Shown piece by piece: positions 36,184 through 44,777 of a DNA stretch of 64,000 nt (the first letter of the stretch is position 1; each line of letters opens with the position of its first letter). The stretch covers positions 1-64,000 of the forward strand of contig NZ_FMCI01000083.1 of assembly GCF_900091845.1 (NCBI RefSeq), given 5' to 3'. The translations under genes and the position numbers were made by a program. This DNA is from Streptomyces sp. SolWspMP-5a-2. GTDB lineage: Bacteria; Actinomycetota; Actinomycetes; Streptomycetales; Streptomycetaceae. Below the pieces are notes generated by a model, which worked only from the letters and a program-made list of their open reading frames with translations, was not told the DNA's origin and searched no databases.

Positions 36184-37203
36184 ATGAGCGACGGCACGGC
36201 GACGACGGACCTCGACATCAGGCTGGAGAAGCACAGGACCGAGCTGACGGGGTACTGCTACCGGATGCTCGGCTCGTCCTTCGAGGCCGAGGACGCGGTG
36301 CAGGACACCATGGTGCGGGCCTGGCGGGGCTACGGCGCGTTCGAGGGGCGCTCCAGCCTGCGGTCCTGGCTGTACCGCATCGCGACCAACGTGTGCCTGG
36401 ACATGCTGACGGCGGGCAACAAGCGGGCCCGTCCGATGGACCTCTCCGCGTCGACGCCGCTGGCGCGGGCCGCGCTCGCGCCCCGCCCCGACCACACCTG
36501 GCTGGAGCCGATGCCGGACGCGCGCGTGCTGCCCACCGTGGAGGACCCGGCGGAGGCGGCGGTCGCGAAGGAGTCGGTGCGGCTGGCGTTCATGGCGGCG
36601 CTCCAGCAACTGCCGCCCAAGCAGCGGGTGGTGCTGATCCTGCGGGAGGTGCTGGCGTGGCGGGCGAGCGAGGTCGCCGAGCTGCTCGACACCTCGGTCG
36701 CGTCGGTCAACAGCGCGCTCCAGCGGGCCCGCGCGACGCTCGCGGAGCGGGAGGACAAGGGCGCGGACGCGGCCGTCTCCGATCCGCTGGACGAGGAGCA
36801 GCAGCGGCTCCTGGAGCGCTATGTGGCGGCGTTCGAGGGGTACGACATGACGGCGCTGACGGCGCTGCTGCACGAGGACGCCATCATGACGATGCCGCCG
36901 TTCGACCTGTGGCTCACCGGCCACGCGGACATCGCCGGTTTCATGACGACGATCGGCGCGGCCTGCGCCGGGTCGCGGCTGTTCCCGGTCCAGGTCAACG
37001 GCCTGCCCGGGTTCGCCCAGTACAAGCCGGACCCGGAGGCGGGCGGGTTCGCGCCGTGGGCGATCCAGGTGCTGGAGATCTCAGACGGCAGGCTCACCGG
37101 GTTCCACTTCTACCTCGACACCAAGCGGTGGTTCCCGCTCTTCGGGGTCCCCGCGCACCTCGACGCCGACGGGCAGCCCGACCAGGTCGAGGAGGGCGCG
37201 TAG
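36184..37203 (+). CDS. ECF sigma factor with C-terminal SnoaL-like domain
   Basis: This 339-residue sigma factor has region 2 (YRMLGSSFEAEDAVQDTM, then RAWRGY), region 4 (PPKQRVVLILREVLAW, then ELLDTSVASVNSALQRAR), and a SnoaL/NTF2-like C-terminal domain (about 205-335). In this sigma group the extra domain regulates activity in place of a separate anti-sigma factor, possibly by sensing a small ligand. ATG 36184 is used. Its 3' end overlaps the convergent STAS gene by 123 nt. Confidence 0.88.
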   Translation: MSDGTATTDLDIRLEKHRTELTGYCYRMLGSSFEAEDAVQDTMVRAWRGYGAFEGRSSLRSWLYRIATNVCLDMLTAGNKRARPMDLSASTPLARAALAPRPDHTWLEPMPDARVLPTVEDPAEAAVAKESVRLAFMAALQQLPPKQRVVLILREVLAWRASEVAELLDTSVASVNSALQRARATLAEREDKGADAAVSDPLDEEQQRLLERYVAAFEGYDMTALTALLHEDAIMTMPPFDLWLTGHADIAGFMTTIGAACAGSRLFPVQVNGLPGFAQYKPDPEAGGFAPWAIQVLEISDGRLTGFHFYLDTKRWFPLFGVPAHLDADGQPDQVEEGA

Positions 37204-37431
37204 GGCCGGGCCGGGGGCGCGCAGCAGGATCCGTCCGCCGGCCCGGCGGGCGGTGAGCTGGAGCCAGGCCAGGGTGTCGACGGTGCCCAGGTCCGGGGCG
37301 CCGAGCGGGCCGACGTCGACCACGACGGCCCCGGCGCTCCCGGGTCCGAGTCCGGCCCGTACGGCGTCGCACAGCCCCGTCAGCTCCGCCGGGCCGACGG
37401 GGCCGCGCAGCACGAGCACGGAGGGTGTCAT
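37081..37431 (-). CDS. STAS-domain protein
   Basis: This 116-residue protein begins MTPSVLVLRGPVGPAELTGL and shows the STAS pattern of anti-sigma antagonists: strand-helix order with VVVDVGPLGAPDLGTVDTLAWLQ, where the usual phospho-accepting Ser/Thr lies near the DLGTVD turn, and ALRALLDLVGL at the end. An acidic tail follows. The last 123 nt overlap the sigma-factor gene on the other strand. A role in partner switching is inferred from the domain only. Confidence 0.7.
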   Translation of the reverse strand: MTPSVLVLRGPVGPAELTGLCDAVRAGLGPGSAGAVVVDVGPLGAPDLGTVDTLAWLQLTARRAGGRILLRAPGPALRALLDLVGLPVGVEVRGDPEEREPPLGVEVEVEPGEPAV

Positions 37432-37629
37432 GGCATCCACGAGCGGTAGACCGGTCGGGCGCCCGCAACTCATCGCGGGCCGCCCCGGGAGCCCCGGGCG
37501 GTCCACGGTTCGGGATCGTCGAAGATCACATTGACCCGCGCGCCCCGCCCCCGCGAGGGTTGGGTGTATGCCCCACGGATCAGCACCGCCCCGGACACCC
37601 GGCCCCCCGCGACCTGCGCGGGAGGTGCC

Positions 37630-38550
37630 GTGCAAGGGGTGCTGACGGGGTTCGCGGTGATCGCCGTCGTCATCGGCGTCGGCTACCTCATCGGGCGGCA
37701 GGGCTACCTGGGCGAGCACGGCCGTGAGGTGCTGACCCGGCTGGCCTTCCATGTGGCCTCCCCCGCGCTGCTGTTCACCACGCTCGCGCGGGCCGACCTG
37801 TCGGTGGTGTTCTCCAGCAGGCTGCTGGTGACGGCGATGAGCACGGTGGCCGCCGCCGGTGTCTTCGTCGCGATCGGCGCGGCCCGCGGCTGGGGGGTGG
37901 GCCGCACCACGATCGGCGCCCTGTGCTCCAGCTACGTCAACTCCGGGAACCTGGGCATCCCGATCGCGGTGTACGTGCTGGGCGACGCGTCCCTGGTGGC
38001 CCCGGTGCTGCTGTTCCAGCTCGTCGGGGTGACCCCGGTGGCCCTGACGGTGCTCGACCTGTCGGGGCCGGGCGGCAAGGGCCCGCTGTGGCGCCGGCTG
38101 CTGACCCCGCTGACCAACCCGATCGCGATCGCGTCCCTGCTGGGCGTGGCGGTGGCGGCGGCCGGGCTGCGCGTGCCCGGCCCGGTGATGGACCCGCTGA
38201 CCCTGATCGGCAACATGTCGGTCCCCGCGGTGCTGCTGGCGTTCGGGATCTCCCTGTGCGCCAGCACGATGCCGGGCCGGGGCGCCGACCGGCACCCGGT
38301 GTTCCTGTCGGTGGCCCTGAAGGCCGTGGGCCAGCCCCTCGCCGCGTGGGCGCTGGCGACGGGCCTGTTCGGCCTCCACGGCCATCTGCTGCTCGACGTG
38401 GTGGTCACCTCGGCGCTCCCGGCCGCGCAGAACCTCTACACCTACGCGAGCCGCTACCAGGTGGGCGAGACCCTGGCCCGCGACTCGATCCTCCTGTCGA
38501 CGGTGATCTCGGTCCCGGTGCTGGTGGTGATCGCGACCTTGCTGGGGTGA
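37630..38550 (+). CDS. AEC-family (auxin efflux carrier-like) transporter
   Basis: This 306-residue permease has about ten helices and the family features: VGYLIGRQGYL at the start, the unwound SSYVNSGNLGIPIAVYVLG segment in the first half and TSALPAAQNLYTYASRY in the second. Relatives export organic acids such as malate or malonate-like anions. GTG 37630 has GGAGG 4 nt upstream. No linked enzyme suggests a substrate. Confidence 0.88.
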   Translation: MQGVLTGFAVIAVVIGVGYLIGRQGYLGEHGREVLTRLAFHVASPALLFTTLARADLSVVFSSRLLVTAMSTVAAAGVFVAIGAARGWGVGRTTIGALCSSYVNSGNLGIPIAVYVLGDASLVAPVLLFQLVGVTPVALTVLDLSGPGGKGPLWRRLLTPLTNPIAIASLLGVAVAAAGLRVPGPVMDPLTLIGNMSVPAVLLAFGISLCASTMPGRGADRHPVFLSVALKAVGQPLAAWALATGLFGLHGHLLLDVVVTSALPAAQNLYTYASRYQVGETLARDSILLSTVISVPVLVVIATLLG

Positions 38551-38553
38551 GGG

Positions 38554-39137
38554 TCACTCCACCAGGAAGCCGGAGGTGTCGATGGCCAGATCGAAGGGGG
38601 CGGGGAGGGTGAGTGACTCGCCGAACTTCGCGACGGCCAGGGTGCGGTAGACATCGTCCCGCGGCTCACCGTAGAGCGTCGCCGACGGACCTTCGGGGGC
38701 CCAGCGGTCGACGAGGAGGTAGAGCGGGATGCCCGCGGAGGCGTAGGCGGCCGGCTTGGTCACCCGGTCGTGCCGGGCGTTCTTCTTGGACGTGATCTCG
38801 ACGACGAGTTCGGCGACTGCCGCCGGCAGGTGGGTGTCCACGTCCGTGAACTCCCCGACCGGCGCCACCAGGATGTCCGGGATGAACATGCCCAGACGTG
38901 ACGGCACGGAGATGGCCAGTGTCTGGAACACCTCCCAGTCGTCAGGGATCGCTGCGTTGAGGCGGCGGTGAATACGTGCCGCGATCAGGTTGTGGCGGAA
39001 TGCGGGCGAAGGCGACACGGTGATGGACCCCTCAATGATCTCCACCTTGCTGCCCTGCGGCCAGTCCATCTCCTCCCAGAGGCGGACGAGTTCGTCCCAG
39101 CTCTCTCCGGGGTCATGGCTGACGGTGAGTGCGCTCA
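38554..39137 (-). CDS. Uma2-family putative endonuclease, exon 2 (split by group II intron)
   Basis: This segment reads SALTVSHDPGESWDELVRLWEE and onward, a Uma2-type PD-(D/E)XK-like fold: PDILVAPV (Asp), ELVVEITSKKN (Glu/Lys). Relatives are DNA-acting or of unknown role and are common in Streptomyces. The start codon is broken: the A is at 41667 and the TG at 39137-39136, with a group II intron between. Joined, the gene has 195 codons (194 residues) and GGAG 6 nt before the ATG. Without splicing the only upstream start in frame (GTG 39246) lies inside intron domain V-VI. Confidence 0.85.
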
Positions 39138-39178
39138 GTCGGGTAGCCGGAGGGCGTTGCCGCCCCCCGGCCCCCTCA

Positions 39179-39213
39179 GAACCGGACGTGCGGCTGTTCA
39201 CCGCATCCGGCTC
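39179..39213 (-). ncRNA. Group II intron domain V
   Basis: A 35-nt hairpin on the minus strand, starting GAGCCGGATGCGGTGAAC and ending CACGTCCGGTTC, with the AGC catalytic triad near its base. Domain VI follows with CTACCCGAC at the splice site. Confidence 0.9.
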
Positions 39214-39229
39214 AAGCGGGCCCCTGGAG

Positions 39230-41014
39230 TCACGCGGGTCGGTCATCTTGCTTGGCCCTTCTGTGATCGCCGGCGTGGTGCTGGCGATGGCAGTCGGCGT
39301 GTACGAGGCGAAGGTTCGTCCGCTCGTCCGTGCCGCCGTCGCGCCGGTAGATGAAGTGGTGCTTGTGCAGCGGCTTCATCGATGCCGAGAACCACGCGGC
39401 CCACTCGCGCGGGTTGTCCGGTGTGTACTCGGCGTCGGGGATCAGGGGCTGTTTGCACAGCGGACAGATCCCCTTCTGGCGGGATGCGAGGGTGATGGTC
39501 CACCTGTCGGCGGTCCCGGGCATCCTTTTGCGTCGGCGGTTCGCCCAGTACTCGGCCAGCGAGGAGTCGTCAGGAGAGTTGCCTTCCTTGACGATCACGT
39601 GCCGGACGATTCTGGTCCAGTTGAACTTGTAGAGGTAGGTGCCGGTGTCCCGGTCACCGAATACCCACTGGTCCTTCCGGGTCGAGTTGAAGACGCCGTA
39701 GTGCTTGGCCAGGCGCCAGCCCTTCGGCTTGTTCGGGTGGGAGTGCTTGACCCACTTCTGCGTGAGCGTCCACACGCAGAAGTCCAGGGACTTGAAGGTC
39801 TCCTTGGACACCACCGTCCGGTAGTAGGTGGCCCACCCCTTGATAATCGGGTTGAGCCTCCTCACCACGGCTCCAGCGTTCGCCCCTCGCAGGCCGATCA
39901 CTTCACTGCGGAGCCGTTCCCGGGCCCTCTTCACAGCCGCCTTGCTCGGCTTGATCAGCAGAGTCCCGCTGTACCGCCGGATGTTGAACCCGAGGAAGTC
40001 GAAGCCTTCTTCAAGGTGGAGGACGGATGTCTTCTCCTCGTTGAAGGCGACCCCTCGCGGGATCATCCAGCGAGCCAGCTGCTCCTTGACCCGGCGGGCT
40101 TCGTCTTCACTGTGGCAGAACACAGCGAAGTCATCCGCGTACCGAACCAGGACCGGAGCATCCCTTCGGGACTTGTTGGAGCGTCCCTCCGTGATATGTC
40201 CGGCCGCTGTCTCCATGCCGTGCAAGGCCACGTTGAGCAGCAGCGGGCTGATCACACCACCCTGAGGAGTCCCCTCATCGGTGGGCGAGAATCGTCCGCA
40301 GTCCATCACTCCCGCCTTGAGCCATCCGCGGATCGCTTCCCGCGCCGGAAAAGTACCGATGAGGCTCATCAGGTGGTCGTGCGAAATACGGTCGAACGCC
40401 GCTGTCAGATCAGCGTCGAGCCCCCATAACCGCCTGGCCCGTCTCTGGCCCGCGATATTGAAGATGGCGCCGATCGCGTCGTGACAGCCCCGGCCGGGGC
40501 GGAAGCCGTAGCTTCGTTGCTCGAACCGGGCTTCCCACTCGGGTTCCAGTGCGTTCTTGACGCGGGCCTGGCGGGCCCGGTCACGGATCACTGGAATACC
40601 CAGGGGGCGCTGCTTCCCGTTGGCTTTGGGAATGTACACACGCCGGACGGGCTGGGGCTTTCCAGGGAAGCGTTCCGCTGTGATCTCAGCGGCCAGCCGC
40701 CCTCGCGCGCTCGGAGTGAGCGCGCGTTCTCGGTCGATCCCTGCTGTCCGACGGCCTGCGCTCTGCTGCGTCACCCTTTTCACGCTCACGAGCGTGTTCG
40801 AGTGGGATCGCAGCATGAGCTTCTGCAAGTTCCGGACCTTCTTCAGGTCCCCTTCCTGCGTGGCTGTGAAGATACGCTGCCTCAGTCGCCGTACCGACGC
40901 CTCCACCTTGGCCCAGTCGATGCTGTGCCAGGTCTGGGCGTAGTCCTCCGGTCCGTTCGCCGTCGAGGGAGGCATCGCCGCCGTAGCGGTCACTGCCACA
41001 CCTTCCTTCGGCAT
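39230..41014 (-). CDS. ltrA: Group II intron reverse transcriptase/maturase with HNH endonuclease
   Basis: This 594-residue intron-encoded protein has RT blocks including VYIPKANGKQRPLGIP, SYGFRPGRGCHDAI, GLDADLTAAFDRISHD, GTPQGGVISPLL and the catalytic VRYADDFAVF (about 290-300). The maturase X domain follows (WATYYRTVVS), then a DNA-binding part and a C-terminal HNH nuclease with the CPLCKQPL and later DCHRQHH cysteines and histidines (about 505-580). It should help splice the intron and insert it into DNA by retrohoming. All domains look intact, so the element may be active. Confidence 0.93.
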   Translation of the reverse strand: MPKEGVAVTATAAMPPSTANGPEDYAQTWHSIDWAKVEASVRRLRQRIFTATQEGDLKKVRNLQKLMLRSHSNTLVSVKRVTQQSAGRRTAGIDRERALTPSARGRLAAEITAERFPGKPQPVRRVYIPKANGKQRPLGIPVIRDRARQARVKNALEPEWEARFEQRSYGFRPGRGCHDAIGAIFNIAGQRRARRLWGLDADLTAAFDRISHDHLMSLIGTFPAREAIRGWLKAGVMDCGRFSPTDEGTPQGGVISPLLLNVALHGMETAAGHITEGRSNKSRRDAPVLVRYADDFAVFCHSEDEARRVKEQLARWMIPRGVAFNEEKTSVLHLEEGFDFLGFNIRRYSGTLLIKPSKAAVKRARERLRSEVIGLRGANAGAVVRRLNPIIKGWATYYRTVVSKETFKSLDFCVWTLTQKWVKHSHPNKPKGWRLAKHYGVFNSTRKDQWVFGDRDTGTYLYKFNWTRIVRHVIVKEGNSPDDSSLAEYWANRRRKRMPGTADRWTITLASRQKGICPLCKQPLIPDAEYTPDNPREWAAWFSASMKPLHKHHFIYRRDGGTDERTNLRLVHADCHRQHHAGDHRRAKQDDRPA

Positions 41015-41666
41015 CCAACTTGCCCTTCGGTTCGGGGTTCTTCGCAGTTCTTCTTCACGGGCCTACCTGATCCGCGTGGGCTCCCTTTCGGGCCGGGGCA
41101 TCGCCTCGTGTCCGACGAGTTATAGGACGCGGCTGAGGTCTCCGCATCCTTTTCCTCTGGGCTTTCGCCCTGTCGGCGTTCGCTTCTCGGATCATCCTGT
41201 CCCGCTGGAGGCTTGGTCCTTCGTCACCTCCGGCTTACCGGGATCAACTCCCGGACTCCAACGGGGTTTCCACGTTCCGCTCCCACAAGATGCGACCGGG
41301 GTGGGCTCCCTCTTTATCCCGGGCCCGACGGTGTCCTCCCCCTTCGGCGCCAATCCTCCGGGGTCGTCGTGCGCTCTTCCGCGCCAGGGCCTGTCTGCCA
41401 CCGACAGCTCACCATCGACGCGGCACAGGAGTTACGAGATGTCGTCAAGGGTTCATTCGCATGAGCCCGTCCGGCCTTCCCCTCGCCTGTTGCGGTCCGA
41501 TGGCCGTGCCGCTCTTGGGCTTGCGCTTCCGGCTTCACACCCCGCCGTTGCCAGCGACGCATGCGGAAGTGGGGACGGACCTTGGACACTGGTCCGAGAT
41601 GGCCTGCTCATGACCTTCTTTCCTCACACAGACCATCTACTGGGGTGGAGCGACTTCGTGTCGCAC

Positions 41667-41706
41667 TGGCGGTCTCCTATCGGTACATCACCGATCCCAG
41701 CATGCC
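41667..41706 (-). other. Exon 1 of the split Uma2 gene: promoter/RBS and first base of ATG
   Basis: On the minus strand this reads up to ATAGGAGACCGCCA, then the intron. AGGAG is the ribosome site, and the last A joins TG of exon 2. The promoter must lie within this short stretch or in the terminator region just before it (GATGTACCGAT is -10-like). Confidence 0.8.
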
Positions 41707-41740
41707 GAACGGGACCGGTGGGCGTCCACCGATCCCGTTC
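41707..41740 (-). terminator. Terminator of the nucleoside ABC-cdd-deoA operon
   Basis: A near-perfect hairpin (GAACGGGAcCGGTGG on one arm, one bulge on the other, 4-nt loop) begins 22 nt after the deoA stop. Confidence 0.8.
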
Positions 41741-41762
41741 ACCCGTATGAGGAAACCGCAGG

Positions 41763-43040
41763 TCAGGCGATACGTTCCCGCACCACCGGGGTGGCCGTGA
41801 ACGGGGTGCCCCCGGGGGCGATGTCGAAGGTGCCCTCCGTCGCCTCCAGGGCGTACGCGAAGCGTTCGGGGGTGTCGGTGTGCAGGGTCAGCAGCGGCTG
41901 GCCCGCGGTGACGGTGTCGCCCGGCTTGGCGTGGATCTCGACGCCCGCCGCCGCCTGCACCGGGTCCTCCTTGCGGGCCCGGCCCGCGCCCAGGCGCCAG
42001 GCGGCGACGCCGACGCCGTACGCGTCCAGGCGGGTCAGCACGCCGGAGGCGGGGGCCGTGACGACGTGCCGCTCCTTCGCGGTGGGCAGCGCCGCGTCCG
42101 GGTCGCCGCCCTGGGCCGCGATCATCCGGCGCCAGACGTCCATCGCGGAGCCGTCGGCGAGGGCCTTCGCCGGGTCGGCGTCGGGGAGTCCGGCGGCCGT
42201 GAGCATCTCGCGGGCCAGCGCGAGGGTCAGCTCGACGACGTCGGCGGGTCCGCCGCCCGCCAGCACCTCGACCGACTCGCGGACCTCAAGGGCGTTGCCC
42301 GCGGTGAGGCCGAGCGGGGTGGACATGTCGGTGAGCAGGGCGACCGTGCGCACGCCGTGGTCGGTGCCGAGGCCCACCATGGTGGAGGCCAGTTCGCGGG
42401 CGTCCTCGATCGTCTTCATGAAGGCGCCGGTGCCGACCTTGACGTCCAGGACCAGCGAGCCGGTGCCCTCGGCGATCTTCTTCGACATGATCGAGGAGGC
42501 GATCAGCGGGATGGCCTCGACCGTGCCGGTGACGTCGCGCAGGGCGTAGAGCTTCTTGTCGGCGGGGGCGAGGCCGTCGCCCGCCGCGCAGATCACCGCG
42601 CCGGTGGAGTCCAGGACGGACAGCATCTCCTCGTTGGAGAGCAGCGCGCGCCAGCCGGGGATCGACTCCAGCTTGTCGAGGGTGCCGCCGGTGTGGCCGA
42701 GGCCCCGCCCGGAGAGCTGCGGGACGGCCGCGCCGCAGGCCGCCACCAGGGGCGCGAGCGGCAGCGTGATCTTGTCGCCGACACCGCCCGTGGAGTGCTT
42801 GTCGGCGGTCGGGCGGGAGAGCGCGGAGAACTCCATGCGCTCGCCGGAGGCGATCATCGCCGCCGTCCAGCGGGCGATCTCCGCCCGGGTCATGCCGTTG
42901 AGGAGGATGGCCATCGCGAGCGCGGACATCTGCTCGTCGGCGACCTCCCCGCGGGTGTACGCGTCGATGACCCAGTCGATCTGCTCGTCGCTGAGCGCGC
43001 CGCGGTCCCGCTTGGTGCGGATGACGGAGATGACGTCCAT
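41763..43040 (-). CDS. deoA: Thymidine phosphorylase
   Basis: This 425-residue enzyme splits thymidine or deoxyuridine into base and deoxyribose-1-phosphate. Family motifs are DVISVIRTKRDRGALSDEQI at the start, KHSTGGVGDKITLPLAPLVA (phosphate site), SGRGLGHTGGTLDKLESIPG (family signature), and DVKVGTGAFMKTIEDAREL. It closes the uptake/salvage operon and begins 82 nt after cdd ends, with a strong hairpin in between. ATG 43040 has GGAAAG upstream. Its sugar product would go through the mutase at 12720 to DeoC. Confidence 0.95.
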   Translation of the reverse strand: MDVISVIRTKRDRGALSDEQIDWVIDAYTRGEVADEQMSALAMAILLNGMTRAEIARWTAAMIASGERMEFSALSRPTADKHSTGGVGDKITLPLAPLVAACGAAVPQLSGRGLGHTGGTLDKLESIPGWRALLSNEEMLSVLDSTGAVICAAGDGLAPADKKLYALRDVTGTVEAIPLIASSIMSKKIAEGTGSLVLDVKVGTGAFMKTIEDARELASTMVGLGTDHGVRTVALLTDMSTPLGLTAGNALEVRESVEVLAGGGPADVVELTLALAREMLTAAGLPDADPAKALADGSAMDVWRRMIAAQGGDPDAALPTAKERHVVTAPASGVLTRLDAYGVGVAAWRLGAGRARKEDPVQAAAGVEIHAKPGDTVTAGQPLLTLHTDTPERFAYALEATEGTFDIAPGGTPFTATPVVRERIA

Positions 43041-43072
43041 GGCCTTGCTTTCCTTCCGAACGTTCGGGAACG

Positions 43073-43114
43073 GCGCGGCCCCTCCGTGCCGGTGGCCGGT
43101 CGGAGGGGCCGCGC
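43073..43114 (-). terminator. Hairpin between cdd and deoA
   Basis: GCGCGGCCCCTCCG and its exact complement form a 14-bp stem with a 14-nt loop in the cdd-deoA gap. It may partly stop transcription before deoA or stabilise the upstream mRNA. Confidence 0.6.
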
Positions 43115-43125
43115 GGGGTGATGAC

Positions 43126-43518
43126 TCAGCGCGGTGCGAGATGGCCGGGGCCGAACGCCTGGGGCAGCATCTCGGAGAGCGGCAGGATGCCCGCCGGGGT
43201 CTCCAGGAGCAGGTCGGGGCCGCCGAACTCGAAGAGGAGCTGACGGCACCGGCCGCACGGGACGAGGATCTCGCCGCGGCCGTCGACGCAGGTGAAGTGC
43301 GTCAGCCTGCCGCCGCCGGTGCGCTGCAGCTCCGAGACGAGGCCGCACTCGGCGCACAGGCCGATCCCGTAGGACGCGTTCTCGACGTTGCAGCCCGAGA
43401 CGGTCCGCCCGTCGTCGACGAGCGCGGCGACGCCCACCGGGTACCCGGAGTAGGGCGCGTACGCGTGGGACATCGCCTCGCGGGCGGTGGCGCGCAACGC
43501 CTCCCAGTCGACGGTCAC
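43126..43518 (-). CDS. cdd: Cytidine deaminase
   Basis: This 130-residue zinc deaminase makes (deoxy)uridine from (deoxy)cytidine. The zinc and catalytic motifs are NVENASYGIGLCAECGLVS (CAE) and VPCGRCRQLLFEF (PCxxC). It is the short homotetrameric type. The GTG start at 43518 overlaps the permease stop by 4 nt (GTGA), so it is translationally coupled to the transporter: imported cytidine would be deaminated at once. Confidence 0.95.
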   Translation of the reverse strand: MTVDWEALRATAREAMSHAYAPYSGYPVGVAALVDDGRTVSGCNVENASYGIGLCAECGLVSELQRTGGGRLTHFTCVDGRGEILVPCGRCRQLLFEFGGPDLLLETPAGILPLSEMLPQAFGPGHLAPR

Positions 43519-44777
43519 TTGCCCTGCCCTCTGCGGTACGGCATGCCGTCCGCCTTGGGCATCCGCAGGCTCTGCGCGGAGAGCGAGAGCACCAGCAGGG
43601 TGACGATGTACGGGGTCGCCGTCACGACCTGCTTGGGCACGTCGTTCGTGGTGGCGTACCAGACGAACATCAGCACCGAGGTGACGAGCGTGATGACGGC
43701 GGGCGTGTACTTCTTCTTCCAGACCAGGTAGGCCGCGCCGAAGACCAGCAGGATCGCCAGGAGCAGGATCAGCGCGTGCACGTTGGTGGTGCCGCCGCGC
43801 AGGTTGAGGCTGTCGGTGTAGCCGAACAGGCCCGCGCCGAGGGCGAGTCCGCCGGGCATCCAGTTGCCGAAGATCATCGCGGCGAGGCCGATGTAGCCGC
43901 GTCCGGCCGTCTGGCCGTCGAGGTAGACGTTCGAGGCGACGATCGACAGGAAGGCGCCGCCGAGTCCGGCGAAGCCGCCGGAGATGATCACGGCGATGTA
44001 CTTGTACTTGTAGACGTTGACGCCGAGCGACTCGGCGGCCACCGGGTTCTCGCCGCAGGAGCGCAGCCGCAGCCCGAACGCGGTGCGCCACAGCACGTAC
44101 CAGGAGATCGGCACCAGGGCGACGGCGATGACGGTGAGCGGCGACAGGTCGGTGATCAGACCGCCGATCAGGCCCGCCAGGTCGGAGACGAGGAACCAGT
44201 GCTTGCCGTTGAGGCTCTCCAGGGCGCTGGAGAGCCCGGGGATGTCGAAGGTGCCCAGCGAGTCGATCGGCGGGGACTGCTTGGAGGAGCCCTGCGGGGC
44301 GTTCTCGAAGGTGAACTTCGACAGGTACCGGGTGGAGCCCAGCGCGAGGATGTTGATGGCCACACCGGAGACGATGTGGTTCACGTTGAAGGTGACGGTC
44401 GCGACGGCGTGCAGCAGCGCGCCGAGCGCGCCGCCGACGATGCCGAAGACGACGCCCGTCCACGGGCCCCACTGGTACCCGGCCCAGGCGCCGAACCAGG
44501 TGCCGAGGATCATCATGCCTTCGAGGCCGATGTTGACGACGCCCGCGCGCTCGGCCCACAGACCGCCGAGACCGGCGAGGCCGATCGGGACGGCGAGGCG
44601 CAGCGCGGTGGACATCTGGCCGGTGGAGGTGATGCCGTCGGCGCCGGTGATCAGCCGGACCGCCGAGGTGAGGACCAGCACGCCCGCGATGACCAGCAGG
44701 AGGACCGGCAGGGACATGCGGCGGCTCTTCGCGCCGGGCCGCTTCGGCTGAGGCTTGGTGATGGTCGCGGTGCTCAT
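43515..44777 (-). CDS. Nucleoside ABC transporter permease (second)
   Basis: This 420-residue permease of the BPD_transp_2 type has about ten helices, the GLWAERAGVVNIGLEGMM signature, VSGVAINILALGSTRYL, and LRSCGENPVAAESLGVNVYKYKY, the coupling-loop region facing the ATPase. It pairs with the upstream permease to form the membrane channel. ATG 44777 overlaps the previous gene by 4 nt. The linked cdd and deoA genes and the BMP lipoproteins point to nucleosides as cargo. Confidence 0.93.
   Translation of the reverse strand: MSTATITKPQPKRPGAKSRRMSLPVLLLVIAGVLVLTSAVRLITGADGITSTGQMSTALRLAVPIGLAGLGGLWAERAGVVNIGLEGMMILGTWFGAWAGYQWGPWTGVVFGIVGGALGALLHAVATVTFNVNHIVSGVAINILALGSTRYLSKFTFENAPQGSSKQSPPIDSLGTFDIPGLSSALESLNGKHWFLVSDLAGLIGGLITDLSPLTVIAVALVPISWYVLWRTAFGLRLRSCGENPVAAESLGVNVYKYKYIAVIISGGFAGLGGAFLSIVASNVYLDGQTAGRGYIGLAAMIFGNWMPGGLALGAGLFGYTDSLNLRGGTTNVHALILLLAILLVFGAAYLVWKKKYTPAVITLVTSVLMFVWYATTNDVPKQVVTATPYIVTLLVLSLSAQSLRMPKADGMPYRRGQGK

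Larger units (their letters stand above)
39138..41666 (-). mobile_element. Group II intron (2529 nt)
   Basis: The intron runs on the minus strand from GTGCG (41666-41662) to CTACCCGAC (ending 39138), matching the 5' GUGYG and 3' AY rules. The 5' RNA part (about 650 nt) leads into an ORF in domain IV, then a canonical domain V and a domain VI stem. Candidate exon-binding sites are minus-strand complements of AGGAG at 41427-41431 (EBS2) and CGCCA at 41348-41352 (EBS1), matching the exon 1 end. Flanking sequence joins into an intact ribosome site plus ATG. Confidence 0.92.
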
